From Chitinophaga filiformis (GTDB taxonomy: Bacteria; Bacteroidota; Bacteroidia; Chitinophagales; Chitinophagaceae): DNA of 64,000 nucleotides. The notes under the pieces were generated by a model. It saw only the letters and a list, made by a program, of their open reading frames with translations. It searched no databases and was not told the DNA's origin. Location: assembly GCF_900102545.1 (NCBI RefSeq), contig NZ_FNBN01000003.1:281330-345329 (forward strand), in the 5' to 3' direction. This document shows, piece after piece, positions 8,636-16,967 of the stretch. Position numbers and translations under genes: made by a program. Position 1 is the first letter of the stretch, and every line of letters starts with the position of its first letter.

Positions 8636-10804
8636 ATGGGAACCGATAAAAAAAGTGAGCCGATCAACCGGGTAGATGGCAGGGCCAAAGTGACTGGTAA
8701 GGCAAAATACTTTGCAGAATTTGAAGTGCCGGGAGTAACATTCTGTGTGATGGTGACAAGCCCTATAACACGCGGCACTATTACAACGATCAATACCAAA
8801 ACCGCTGAACGTGCGCCCGGTGTGCTGGCGGTATTCACTCACCTGAACATGCCTGCCATCCTGGGTTGGGCAGAACAGGGCAATAACAGTAAACTTCCTT
8901 CCGGCGGAGAACGATACCGCATGTTAGGCAGCAATAAAATCCTCTTCAACGGTCAGCCTATAGCTTTAGTCATTGCAGATACCCTGGAGCGTGCACAACA
9001 TGCCGCCTCCCTGGTAACAGCTACCTACAATAAAGCCGAACATCATACCGATCTCCTGAAGAATAAGGAAAAGGCAGCCATGCCTCCCCGTATGGGCGAC
9101 TATACCCGCGGAACTGATGCCAACGCACACAATACTGCCCCTGTAGTATTAAAGGCCGATTATACTGTTCCCATCGAAGTACACAATCCCATGGAACTGG
9201 CGGGTATCCTCGCATTCTGGGAAGGAGACGATAAGCTCACCGTATATGCCAAAACACAGGGTGTCAAATCCACCCAGCGTACTTTGGCAGGCGCCTTTAA
9301 ACTCGATGAAAAGAACGTCCAGGTATACTCTGAATTCGTTGGTGGAGGCTTTGGTATGGGACTACGTACCTGGCCACAGGAAGTAACAGTGGCCGCTGCT
9401 GCACGCGCATTGAAAAAGCCGGTAAAACTCGTACTGACCCGCGATCAGATGTTCACACTGGTAGGGCATCGTCCATACACCATTCAGCATATCAGCATGG
9501 GTGCTACCCGGGACGGCCAGTTAATGGGCATTTACCATGAAGCTACCGGTGAAACTGCCAGTTACGACGACTTCACGGAAGGAACCGTTGGCATGACCCG
9601 CTTCATGTATGCCTGTCCGAACGTTACCACCAAATATCGCATCGTACCACTTGACAGAGGCGTACCTATCTGGATGCGTGGTCCCGGAGAAGCCACCGGT
9701 GCATTCGCACTGGAATCAGCCATCGATGAAATGGCCTACAAGGTGAATATGGATCCCCTGCAATTCCGCCTGAAGAACTTCGCAGAAACGGATCCTGAAA
9801 AGAACAAACCATTTTCCAGCAACAATCTGAAAGAAGCATATCAGCTTGGCAGTAAGAAGATCGGCTGGGCCAAACGTAATCCGGTTCCAGCCTCTATGAA
9901 GGAAGGAGACTGGCTGGTAGGCTATGGTATGAGTACCGGTGTATTCGGCGCTCACCGTGGTGAATCTACCTGTCGTGCACAGCTGAATGCTGATGGTACT
10001 TTACTGCTGCAAAGCGCTACCAGTGATATCGGTCCTGGTACCAGTACTGCCATGGTGCAGATAGCCCATGAGGTAACTGGCCTGCCTATAGAAAAGATCC
10101 ATTTTGAGCTGGGTAGTACGGCTTTCCCGCCTTCAGGTAGTCAGGGTGGTTCTTCTACCGTATCCTCCGTAGGATCTGCCGTATTTGACGTCTGTACCGC
10201 CCTGAAGGGTATGCTGACAGAAGCCGGCCTGACCTTCGACAATGGCACCGTGAAGCCAGCTGCTGGTAAGTCTGACAGTTTGCAGGAGGTACTCTCTAAA
10301 CAGAACAAGACTTTCTTTGAGATAACAAAGTCCTCCAAGGGCGGTGCAGAGCAGGAGAAATATTCCCTGTATTCTTTCTCCATTCACTTTGCAGAAGTGC
10401 GGGTACATCCTGCTACGGGTGTTGTACGTGTGAAAAGAGTAGTGACCGTAGCGGATTCCGGTAGGATTGTAAGTCCTAAAACAGCCGCCAGTCAGATGAT
10501 CGGTGGTGTAACCGGTGGTATCGGTATGGCGCTCACAGAGGAAGGTATCATTGATCATCGCTTCGGGCGTTTTGTGAACAATAACCTTGCAGACTATCAT
10601 GTTCCTGTAAGTGCTGATGTTCCACATATTGAGACGATCTTCATTGATAAGCCAGATCCGGTCACCAATCCAATGGGCTCCAAAGGTATGGGAGAAATCG
10701 CCTTGATCGGTTTCTCTGCTGCAGTTGCGAATGCTGTTTATCATGCTACAGGTAAGCGGATAAGAGAGCTGCCTATTACACCGGATAAGATATTGTCTGC
10801 GTAA
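8636..10804 (+). CDS. paoC: Periplasmic aldehyde oxidoreductase, molybdenum-cofactor subunit (PaoC/YagR-like)
   Basis: This is the 722-residue catalytic subunit that binds the molybdenum cofactor and oxidises aldehydes to carboxylic acids. It has the N-terminal Ald_Xan_dh_C region, the cofactor-binding GGGFGMGLR segment near residue 237, RGPGEATGAFALES near residue 345 and the catalytic Glu in GMGEIALIG (Glu687). The gene starts 28 bases after paoB, and a strong terminator follows 9 bases after the stop. No XdhC/PaoD-type cofactor insertion chaperone is next to it, so maturation factors must be encoded elsewhere. The natural substrate, probably aromatic or other reactive aldehydes, is inferred from the family only. 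Confidence 0.87.
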   Translation: MGTDKKSEPINRVDGRAKVTGKAKYFAEFEVPGVTFCVMVTSPITRGTITTINTKTAERAPGVLAVFTHLNMPAILGWAEQGNNSKLPSGGERYRMLGSNKILFNGQPIALVIADTLERAQHAASLVTATYNKAEHHTDLLKNKEKAAMPPRMGDYTRGTDANAHNTAPVVLKADYTVPIEVHNPMELAGILAFWEGDDKLTVYAKTQGVKSTQRTLAGAFKLDEKNVQVYSEFVGGGFGMGLRTWPQEVTVAAAARALKKPVKLVLTRDQMFTLVGHRPYTIQHISMGATRDGQLMGIYHEATGETASYDDFTEGTVGMTRFMYACPNVTTKYRIVPLDRGVPIWMRGPGEATGAFALESAIDEMAYKVNMDPLQFRLKNFAETDPEKNKPFSSNNLKEAYQLGSKKIGWAKRNPVPASMKEGDWLVGYGMSTGVFGAHRGESTCRAQLNADGTLLLQSATSDIGPGTSTAMVQIAHEVTGLPIEKIHFELGSTAFPPSGSQGGSSTVSSVGSAVFDVCTALKGMLTEAGLTFDNGTVKPAAGKSDSLQEVLSKQNKTFFEITKSSKGGAEQEKYSLYSFSIHFAEVRVHPATGVVRVKRVVTVADSGRIVSPKTAASQMIGGVTGGIGMALTEEGIIDHRFGRFVNNNLADYHVPVSADVPHIETIFIDKPDPVTNPMGSKGMGEIALIGFSAAVANAVYHATGKRIRELPITPDKILSA

Positions 10805-10811
10805 TATTTTA

Positions 10812-10840
10812 GAGGCCTCCGGAGATGGGGGCCTTTTTTT
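10812..10840 (+). terminator. Rho-independent terminator of paoABC
   Basis: A 7-bp stem (GGCCTCC at 10814-10820 with GGGGGCC at 10827-10833, one G-T pair) with a 6-base loop is followed by seven T. It lies just after the paoC stop. Confidence 0.85.
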
Positions 10841-10862
10841 GGCGCATTTGGCTTTCGACTAC

Positions 10863-10909
10863 GGCTTCAGAGTGGGATCCTGGCTGAGTTCTTTGAAGCG
10901 CTATTGGGT
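10863..10909 (+). repeat. Partial copy of the MITE-like element
   Basis: This 47-base fragment matches the left arm of the full unit at 10963-11112 almost exactly (GGCTTCAGAGTGGGA, then CTGGCTGAGTTCTTTGAAGC and CTATTGGGT), in the same direction. Only the left end is present, so it looks like a decayed or truncated copy. Confidence 0.75.
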
Positions 10910-10962
10910 ATTTTTCTTTGGATTTATGTTGCTTCCTGCCATATTATTGGGCCTTCGGCTGC

Positions 10963-11112
10963 GGCTTCAGAGTGGGACCCTGGCTGAGTTCTTTGAAGCT
11001 TCGTGCTATTGGGTGTCTTCAAGCGGATGGGCTTCGGAATATATATTAAACCCCTGGTAGGTCGTATCGGCTTCGCTTCAAACAACTTAGGCCAGGGTCT
11101 CCACCTGAAGCC
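10963..11112 (+). mobile_element. MITE-like repeat unit A
   Basis: This 150-bp unit begins with GGCTTCAG and ends with CTGAAGCC. Its ends are imperfect terminal inverted repeats of about 36 bp (left GGCTTCAGAGTGGGACCC..., right ...GGGTCTCCACCTGAAGCC), each enclosing TTCTTTGAAGC or its complement. It is repeated in inverted orientation as unit B at about 90% identity by eye. It encodes no transposase. Small non-autonomous element (MITE or BIME/REP-like) is the best description; family name unknown to me. Confidence 0.7.
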
Positions 11113-11429
11113 TCCCGCTACTTATGAGTGTCCGGTGATATTTGTGAGTAATATGAATCAGGGAGCCATATCAAATATGCTAAACGAATGCTATAAGCTA
11201 AATCTCTGCTTTGGCATTACATACGTCTTCACACAGGTCTTTCTGCTATAGGATCATCTGAAGTTTTGGAAAGGGCCTTCGGTAGTAACTGTGGTAACAC
11301 GTAATAATCTGGAAATATGACATCCTGCCTCATATCTATATCATATCTGGATTCTATTATTCTATAAACAAATTCCCGTTTGGCACTGCATACGTTCGTC
11401 CATGGATGTAAGTGGAACGCCCCGCGGAT
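11113..11429. other. Spacer between the two inverted repeat units
   Basis: This is a 317-bp AT-rich stretch with no credible reading frame, hairpin or promoter match that I can support. It would form the loop if units A and B paired. Confidence 0.4.
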
Positions 11430-11576
11430 GGCTTCGGTGGAGACCCTGGCCTAAGTTCTTTGAAGCTACGTTGATACGACCTACCAGGGGTTTAATATAT
11501 ATCCTGCCGCCCATCCGCTTGAGAATGCCAATAGCACGAAGCTTCAAAGAACTCAGCCAGGGTCCCACCTGAAGCC
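11430..11576 (-). mobile_element. MITE-like repeat unit B (inverted copy)
   Basis: This 147-bp unit is the reverse complement of unit A with scattered substitutions and small indels. The central block containing ATATATTAAACCCCTGGTAG is identical. It has the same terminal inverted repeats. The two units face each other across 317 bp, so the whole block 10963-11576 could fold into a large hairpin on either strand. No target-site duplication was obvious. Confidence 0.7.
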
Positions 11577-11701
11577 AGGAGCCCTGAAGGCGGATGTCCA
11601 ACGCCTAAAGACTAAGAATCCATTGTGCATATATTCCTCTCAAATGGGGATAACTTTTATCCCAGCTATCCCTGCTTCGAGAGATTACAAGTCCACCACA
11701 C

Positions 11702-11811
11702 AGGCATATCACAGGCATATCAAAGGCATATCAAAGGCATATCAAAGGCATGGATAAAGCATACCAACGCGACCCAATTTTGACCCATGCCAATAATCCC
11801 AGGCAAGCCCT
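11702..11811 (+). repeat. 11-bp tandem repeat array
   Basis: The unit AGGCATATCAA occurs at 11702, 11713, 11724 and 11735 (first copy ends in C). Degenerate units follow in the same 11-bp register: AGGCATGGATA (11746), AAGCATACCAA (11757), two units sharing GACCCA at unit positions 4-9 (11768 and 11779), and one beginning AGGCA (11801). It lies 130-240 bp upstream of recD. Confidence 0.75.
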
Positions 11812-11940
11812 TCTGTCAATTGCCTGAAACCTCCCGCCGTCACCAGACAAACCCGAAAATCCCCCTATGAAACAACAACAATAAAAATCGTAATTTCACA
11901 GATTGCCTCAGCCGCGAGGCGAGAGACAGCGAAACGAGAT

Positions 11941-13746
11941 ATGCATACAATCAACGACGTCCACCAGCAATTTGCAGAATACTTCCAGATACCGGCCCTA
12001 AAGCCGTACGCCTACCTGCTTTCAAGAAAGCTGAGTGAAGGCCATATCTGCCTGCACCTGGATAAACGTATTGAAAATGGTGGAGAACTCCCTGCATTCT
12101 GCGACAACCTGCCAGTCGGCAGTAAACAGTTGCAACAGATACCGCTGGTAGCAAAAAATGGCAGTGACACACAGCCCTTTGTGTTGTACCAGGAACGGCT
12201 GTACCTGCAACGGTACTTCCGCTATGAAACGATTTTCCTGCACCGCATCCATCAGTTCCTCGCTACTGAAAAGACCGTACTGCGGGAAAGGTTGGAAATG
12301 TTGGAAACAAACCGTGCATTCATCAGTAAACTGTTTGCCGCAGGTCCCGCATTCAAAGCCGACGGTGGTGACCCGGCGGACTGGCAACTCAGTGCTGCCG
12401 TAACAGGAGTGCTGAACAATTTTACGATTATCACCGGCGGTCCCGGTACCGGTAAAACTACTACCGTTGCAAAGATCCTGGCGATACTATACAATCTCGA
12501 TCCATCTCTGAAAGTAGCACTGGCGGCGCCTACAGGGAAAGCAGCAGCACGTATGGCAGAGAGTCTGCGGAATACACAGCTGCCGGTGGATGAAACGATC
12601 ACCGCGCAGTTTCAGAGCCTGACACCTAGCACCATTCACAGGTTGCTGCGGTCTAAAAAAGATAGTCCCTACTTCGTACATAATGCAGACAATCCGCTGA
12701 ACTTCGATGTCGTGATCGTAGATGAATGCTCGATGATCGATGTCGCTTTATTTGCCAAACTACTGGATGCCATTGGCGCAGGAACCAGGCTGATACTACT
12801 GGGCGATAAAGACCAGCTGGCTTCAGTGGAAGCAGGCAGCTTATTCGGTGATCTCTGTCAGGCACAGGGTACACTGAACCTCTTTACGGCTGAAAGACTG
12901 GCACTGATCAATTCTTTTATCCCGGATGAACAAAGGAAACTACCATTGACACAGGTAAAAGAACAGGACCCACATCCACTTTTCCAGCACCTGGTAGAGC
13001 TGCGGCGTAGTCACCGGTTTAGCGGAGAGAAGGGGATCGGTAAATTCAGTAAAGCTATCATCGCCAATAACCAGACCGCTATACAGAGTTTTCTGCCCCC
13101 CGGTGCAGATGAACAGGTGATAATCGATCAGGAATATTCGAAGGAGTTGTTCAGGGATTTTGTATCAGGTTACAGCGCGTTTATTGTAGAGAATGATATC
13201 CGTACCGCCCTGCAGCTGCTGAATGATCTTCGGGTACTATGTGCCATCAGGGAAGGAGAGGAAGGCCTGTATGCCATTAACAAGACGATTGAAAAGATCC
13301 TGCATGATAAAAGACTGATTAAGGTGAATGCCGACTTTTATGAGAACAGACCCATCATCCTGACGCGTAACTATTACGAACATGGCCTTTTTAACGGCGA
13401 TACGGGCATTATCCGTCCGGATGAACTAGGGGTGCTCATGGCATGGTTTGAAGACAGTAACGGGGAGCTGAAGGCCGTTTTACCAGGCTACCTTACGGAG
13501 GCAGAAACGGTGTTTGCCATGACCATCCATAAAAGCCAGGGATCAGAGTTTAAAGAAGTGATGGTGATCCTGCCAAAAGCGAAGGATGTGCCTATCCTGA
13601 CACGGGAATTATTGTATACTGGTGTGACCAGGGCAAAACAGAAGGTGTATGTGCAGGCATCGGCAGCAATACTGATGCAGACAGCAGCACGTTTTGTGGA
13701 AAGAGCCTCGGGTATAGGTCAGCGCTTTACAGATGACCATCCCTGA
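11941..13746 (+). CDS. recD: Exodeoxyribonuclease V subunit alpha (RecD helicase)
   Basis: RecD is the fast 5'-to-3' SF1B helicase motor of the RecBCD complex, which processes double-strand breaks and degrades foreign linear DNA. The 601-residue protein has Walker A in TGGPGTGKTTTVAK (about residues 164-177), APTGKAAARMAESL, Walker B VIVDECSMID, GDKDQLASVEAG, and C-terminal TIHKSQGSEF and TGVTRAKQKVYV. Length matches E. coli RecD (608). The N-terminal ~150 residues are the variable RecB-interaction domain. It is the first gene of recD-recC-recB, with 15 bases to recC. A small GCCTC/GAGGC hairpin lies about 20 bases before the start codon. Confidence 0.92.
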   Translation: MHTINDVHQQFAEYFQIPALKPYAYLLSRKLSEGHICLHLDKRIENGGELPAFCDNLPVGSKQLQQIPLVAKNGSDTQPFVLYQERLYLQRYFRYETIFLHRIHQFLATEKTVLRERLEMLETNRAFISKLFAAGPAFKADGGDPADWQLSAAVTGVLNNFTIITGGPGTGKTTTVAKILAILYNLDPSLKVALAAPTGKAAARMAESLRNTQLPVDETITAQFQSLTPSTIHRLLRSKKDSPYFVHNADNPLNFDVVIVDECSMIDVALFAKLLDAIGAGTRLILLGDKDQLASVEAGSLFGDLCQAQGTLNLFTAERLALINSFIPDEQRKLPLTQVKEQDPHPLFQHLVELRRSHRFSGEKGIGKFSKAIIANNQTAIQSFLPPGADEQVIIDQEYSKELFRDFVSGYSAFIVENDIRTALQLLNDLRVLCAIREGEEGLYAINKTIEKILHDKRLIKVNADFYENRPIILTRNYYEHGLFNGDTGIIRPDELGVLMAWFEDSNGELKAVLPGYLTEAETVFAMTIHKSQGSEFKEVMVILPKAKDVPILTRELLYTGVTRAKQKVYVQASAAILMQTAARFVERASGIGQRFTDDHP

Positions 13747-13761
13747 AATTGAATAACACTT

Positions 13762-16700
13762 ATGGCACTATATCTGAAAGTGTCCAATTCCCTGGAGATA
13801 CTCTCCATGGGACTGGCACAGGAACTTAAAACTTCACACAGCCGGGTGTTTGAACAACATCTCATCGTTACACAAACGGAAGGGATGAACAACTGGCTGA
13901 AACTGCAAATGGCAGAATACCTCGGTATTGCTGCCAATTGCCGCTTCCTGAAACCAAATGATCTCATCCATCAGATCTATTTCCTGATGGATGGCCACTA
14001 TACTGAAATGCTTTCCGGCAGGAACCTTACCTGGCTGCTGTATAAGCTGCTGGGAGAAGATGCCTTCCGCGAAACCTATCCCGCCGTAGCTACTTATTAT
14101 CACAGTACTGAACCGGATAGTGACCTGAAAAGAATGGCACTGGCAGAAAGAACAGCTGACCTTTTTGACCAGTACCAGATCTATCGCCCCGAAATGATCC
14201 GTGAATGGAATGAACAGGCGGAAGATCCACTCGCAAAGATGGACTGGCAGCAATATCTCTGGGGCAAAGCCAAGAAGGTATCAGGTAATGCGCTGCCGGA
14301 TAAAACGATCGTCGGACAGCACATACTCGATATGCTGAAGAACCCCGATCAACAGGCCCTGCTGGCAGACCGTATGAATACCGTACACCTGTTCGGTCTC
14401 TCCATCATCACGGCATACCACGTGCAGATACTGCATGAACTGTCGTCTTTCATCGATGTGCATTTTCACATTATCAACCCTTCTCCGGAACTCTACTGGT
14501 TTGATGATAAGAGTGAGAAACAACAGGCCCGCTGGCGACTAAAAGGTCGTCCTTTGCTGGAATCAGACGTAGCTGGTAATCCGTTGCTGATGGGCTGGGG
14601 ACGTGTAGTACAGGATACCTTCGGACTGTTCTTCCAGTATGATGCTTTTATCAACGCCTACGACAGCGAAGGAATTGTAGTACCGGAACCAGATACATTG
14701 CTGAATAAGATCCAGCATGATATTTTCAATAATGCCAACGAGAACAGGAATCCCATCTTCATGGAAGACATTGAAGACGGTTCTATCACCATCAATAATT
14801 GTTACACCGTTGCCCGTGAAGTAGAAGTCTTGTACAACTACCTGGTACATCTCATCGATAGAAAAAGAGAAACTTTATCTCCCCGTGATATTGTCGTGAT
14901 GGTAAGGGATATCGATGCATATGCACCTTATATCAAAGCAATCTTCAACAACGCACCTTATAAGTTCCGTTATACTATCGCAGATGAAAGTTATGCAGAT
15001 AGTGATAACCTCTTTAACGCATTGCATGCCATCCTCAGGATCAATGAAGAGAATTTTAAAGCGGAAGAGGTGCTGCAGTTGCTGGATTCATCTTATATCA
15101 GGAAACGTTTTGGGATCAATAATGTGCCATTGGTTCGTTCTGTAGTTGATCAGGCGAATATCCGTTTTGGGATACATGGTGCAAAGGAAGATGAAACCTT
15201 CCTCGTGAGCTGGAAGTATGGTATCAGGCGTATCATGTTTGGCATTTGCATGAGTGGTGGTGAAGAATATGGTAAAGGTGATGACAGCTTCTTCCCGTTG
15301 GATATCCTGGAAGGCGGCGATAGCCTCGAGGTGATACGCTTCTGTCACTTTGCAGAAGTATTGATCACGGCTGTGGAAGAGCGTAAGAAAGAACGCAGCA
15401 TCAGCGGGTGGGTAGAGTATATAGAAAATCTGCTGCACAACATGGTGTACGAGCCTGATGAGGAAGTGGATGAAGATTATAATACCCTGATGCAGCAGCT
15501 GGCAGACTACAACCTGCTGAACGAATATATGAGCGATACGGTAACCTTTGATGTGTTCAGTCACAGCTTCCTGCAAACACTGACCGGTACCACCCGTACA
15601 GGCCTGTTTGTGAATGGTGGTATCACCTTCTGCTCACTGATCCCCATGCGTAGTATTCCTTTCAGAGTTGTAGCTATGCTGGGACTGGATTATGATAAGT
15701 TCCCCCGTCGCGAGCAGCCCATCGGCTTTAACCTGATGGAGAAGAACAAACAGAGAGGTGATCGTAACGTAAAGGATAACGATAAACACCTTTTCCTGGA
15801 AACAGTATTGTCGGCCCGTCAGTATCTATACATCAGTTATGTAGGGCAGAGCGCCAAGGATAATAGTCGTATGCCGCCTTCCGCATTGGTGGATGAACTG
15901 CTGGATTACATAGAATCCGGTACAGATGAACCTGACCTGGTGAGAAATCAACTGGTAACCAGACAACCTTTGCAAGGCTTCAGCAGGAAATATATGACGG
16001 GAGATGAGCGTTTGTATAGTTACCTGAACACAACTGTGCCTGAACGTCCAATTACGAGGGCGGGTAAGGTAATGGAGCCGTTAGCGTTGGAAGAAGTAGA
16101 CCTGGATGAACTGGTGCGCTTCTTCAAAAATCCTTTCAAAGCATATTATAACAAAGTACTAGGCATCTACTATAATGATGAGCAGGTATTGTTGAATGAG
16201 ACGGAGATCTTTCAACTGGATAGCCTGCAACGGTGGAATCTGAAGAATGAGCTCCTGCAAATGGATGCAACTGCCATTGCCAACATGAAGATCCGCCTGG
16301 TGAAGACTGGTCGTCTGCCATTGAAGAATATGGCGTATGTGGCTTTGCAGCAGATTGAATCCGAAGTGCAGCCGGTGCGCGATAAATACAGGACCTGTAT
16401 CAATGGCGCAGAAGAACAATCTGTACAGGTGAACCTGGATATAGAGGGCACACTGCTGAAAGGCACTATTCATAGTGTGTTTGATGGTAAACTGGTGCAG
16501 GTGTCATGGTCGAAACGCGAGGATAAATACCTGATAGAGGCCTATATCCGCTACCTGGCGGGCAGGGCGGCAGGTGTACTGACAGGCATGTGTTTCATTT
16601 CGGGGGCCAGTAAACAGGAGGCCTTCGAGGCAGCGCCACTGGAGCAGGAGGAAGCTTTACGTAGATTAACTGCATTAATGGATATATTCAGGGAAGGATT

Positions 16701-16953
16701 TGAACACATCACACCATTCTATCCCGACTTTGACATTAAGCCCGCAGATGTGGCAGAACTGGATTTCAGCAAGTTTGTGAAGAAGGTGGATAAGGCATTG
16801 GATAAGGGCGACGATAGTACAGTAGATCCTTACATTTTCCGTGAATATGAGAACGGTTTCTTCAATGATGAAGCCACGCTGGATACTTACAAGATCATCT
16901 GTAATCATGTACTGCTGCCACTGGCAGAAGTGATACCGGGTTATTACAATTAA
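13762..16953 (+). CDS. recC: Exodeoxyribonuclease V subunit gamma (RecC)
   Basis: RecC is the non-catalytic subunit that splits the DNA strands and, in E. coli, recognises Chi. It folds like an inactivated helicase-nuclease. This 1063-residue protein shows the typical N terminus (LYLKVSNSLEIL, then QEL and VTQTEGMNNWLKLQMAEYLGIAANCRF split by short variable stretches), and the later HLFGLS, PYKFRYTIAD and FCSLIPMRSIPFRVVAMLGLD-type blocks shared by RecC orthologs. There is no intact Walker A, as expected. The gene lies 15 bases after recD and 14 bases before recB. Length is close to E. coli RecC (1122). The Chi sequence recognised cannot be inferred. Confidence 0.9.
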   Translation: MALYLKVSNSLEILSMGLAQELKTSHSRVFEQHLIVTQTEGMNNWLKLQMAEYLGIAANCRFLKPNDLIHQIYFLMDGHYTEMLSGRNLTWLLYKLLGEDAFRETYPAVATYYHSTEPDSDLKRMALAERTADLFDQYQIYRPEMIREWNEQAEDPLAKMDWQQYLWGKAKKVSGNALPDKTIVGQHILDMLKNPDQQALLADRMNTVHLFGLSIITAYHVQILHELSSFIDVHFHIINPSPELYWFDDKSEKQQARWRLKGRPLLESDVAGNPLLMGWGRVVQDTFGLFFQYDAFINAYDSEGIVVPEPDTLLNKIQHDIFNNANENRNPIFMEDIEDGSITINNCYTVAREVEVLYNYLVHLIDRKRETLSPRDIVVMVRDIDAYAPYIKAIFNNAPYKFRYTIADESYADSDNLFNALHAILRINEENFKAEEVLQLLDSSYIRKRFGINNVPLVRSVVDQANIRFGIHGAKEDETFLVSWKYGIRRIMFGICMSGGEEYGKGDDSFFPLDILEGGDSLEVIRFCHFAEVLITAVEERKKERSISGWVEYIENLLHNMVYEPDEEVDEDYNTLMQQLADYNLLNEYMSDTVTFDVFSHSFLQTLTGTTRTGLFVNGGITFCSLIPMRSIPFRVVAMLGLDYDKFPRREQPIGFNLMEKNKQRGDRNVKDNDKHLFLETVLSARQYLYISYVGQSAKDNSRMPPSALVDELLDYIESGTDEPDLVRNQLVTRQPLQGFSRKYMTGDERLYSYLNTTVPERPITRAGKVMEPLALEEVDLDELVRFFKNPFKAYYNKVLGIYYNDEQVLLNETEIFQLDSLQRWNLKNELLQMDATAIANMKIRLVKTGRLPLKNMAYVALQQIESEVQPVRDKYRTCINGAEEQSVQVNLDIEGTLLKGTIHSVFDGKLVQVSWSKREDKYLIEAYIRYLAGRAAGVLTGMCFISGASKQEAFEAAPLEQEEALRRLTALMDIFREGFEHITPFYPDFDIKPADVAELDFSKFVKKVDKALDKGDDSTVDPYIFREYENGFFNDEATLDTYKIICNHVLLPLAEVIPGYYN

Positions 16954-16967
16954 TAGAGGCAAGAACA

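Noticed and set aside
10839-11251. Overlapping small open frames (73 and 82 codons) in the MITE-like region
   Set aside because: They derive from the repeat units, differ in frame between copies, and have no start context. I treat them as repeat sequence, with the shared peptide noted separately.
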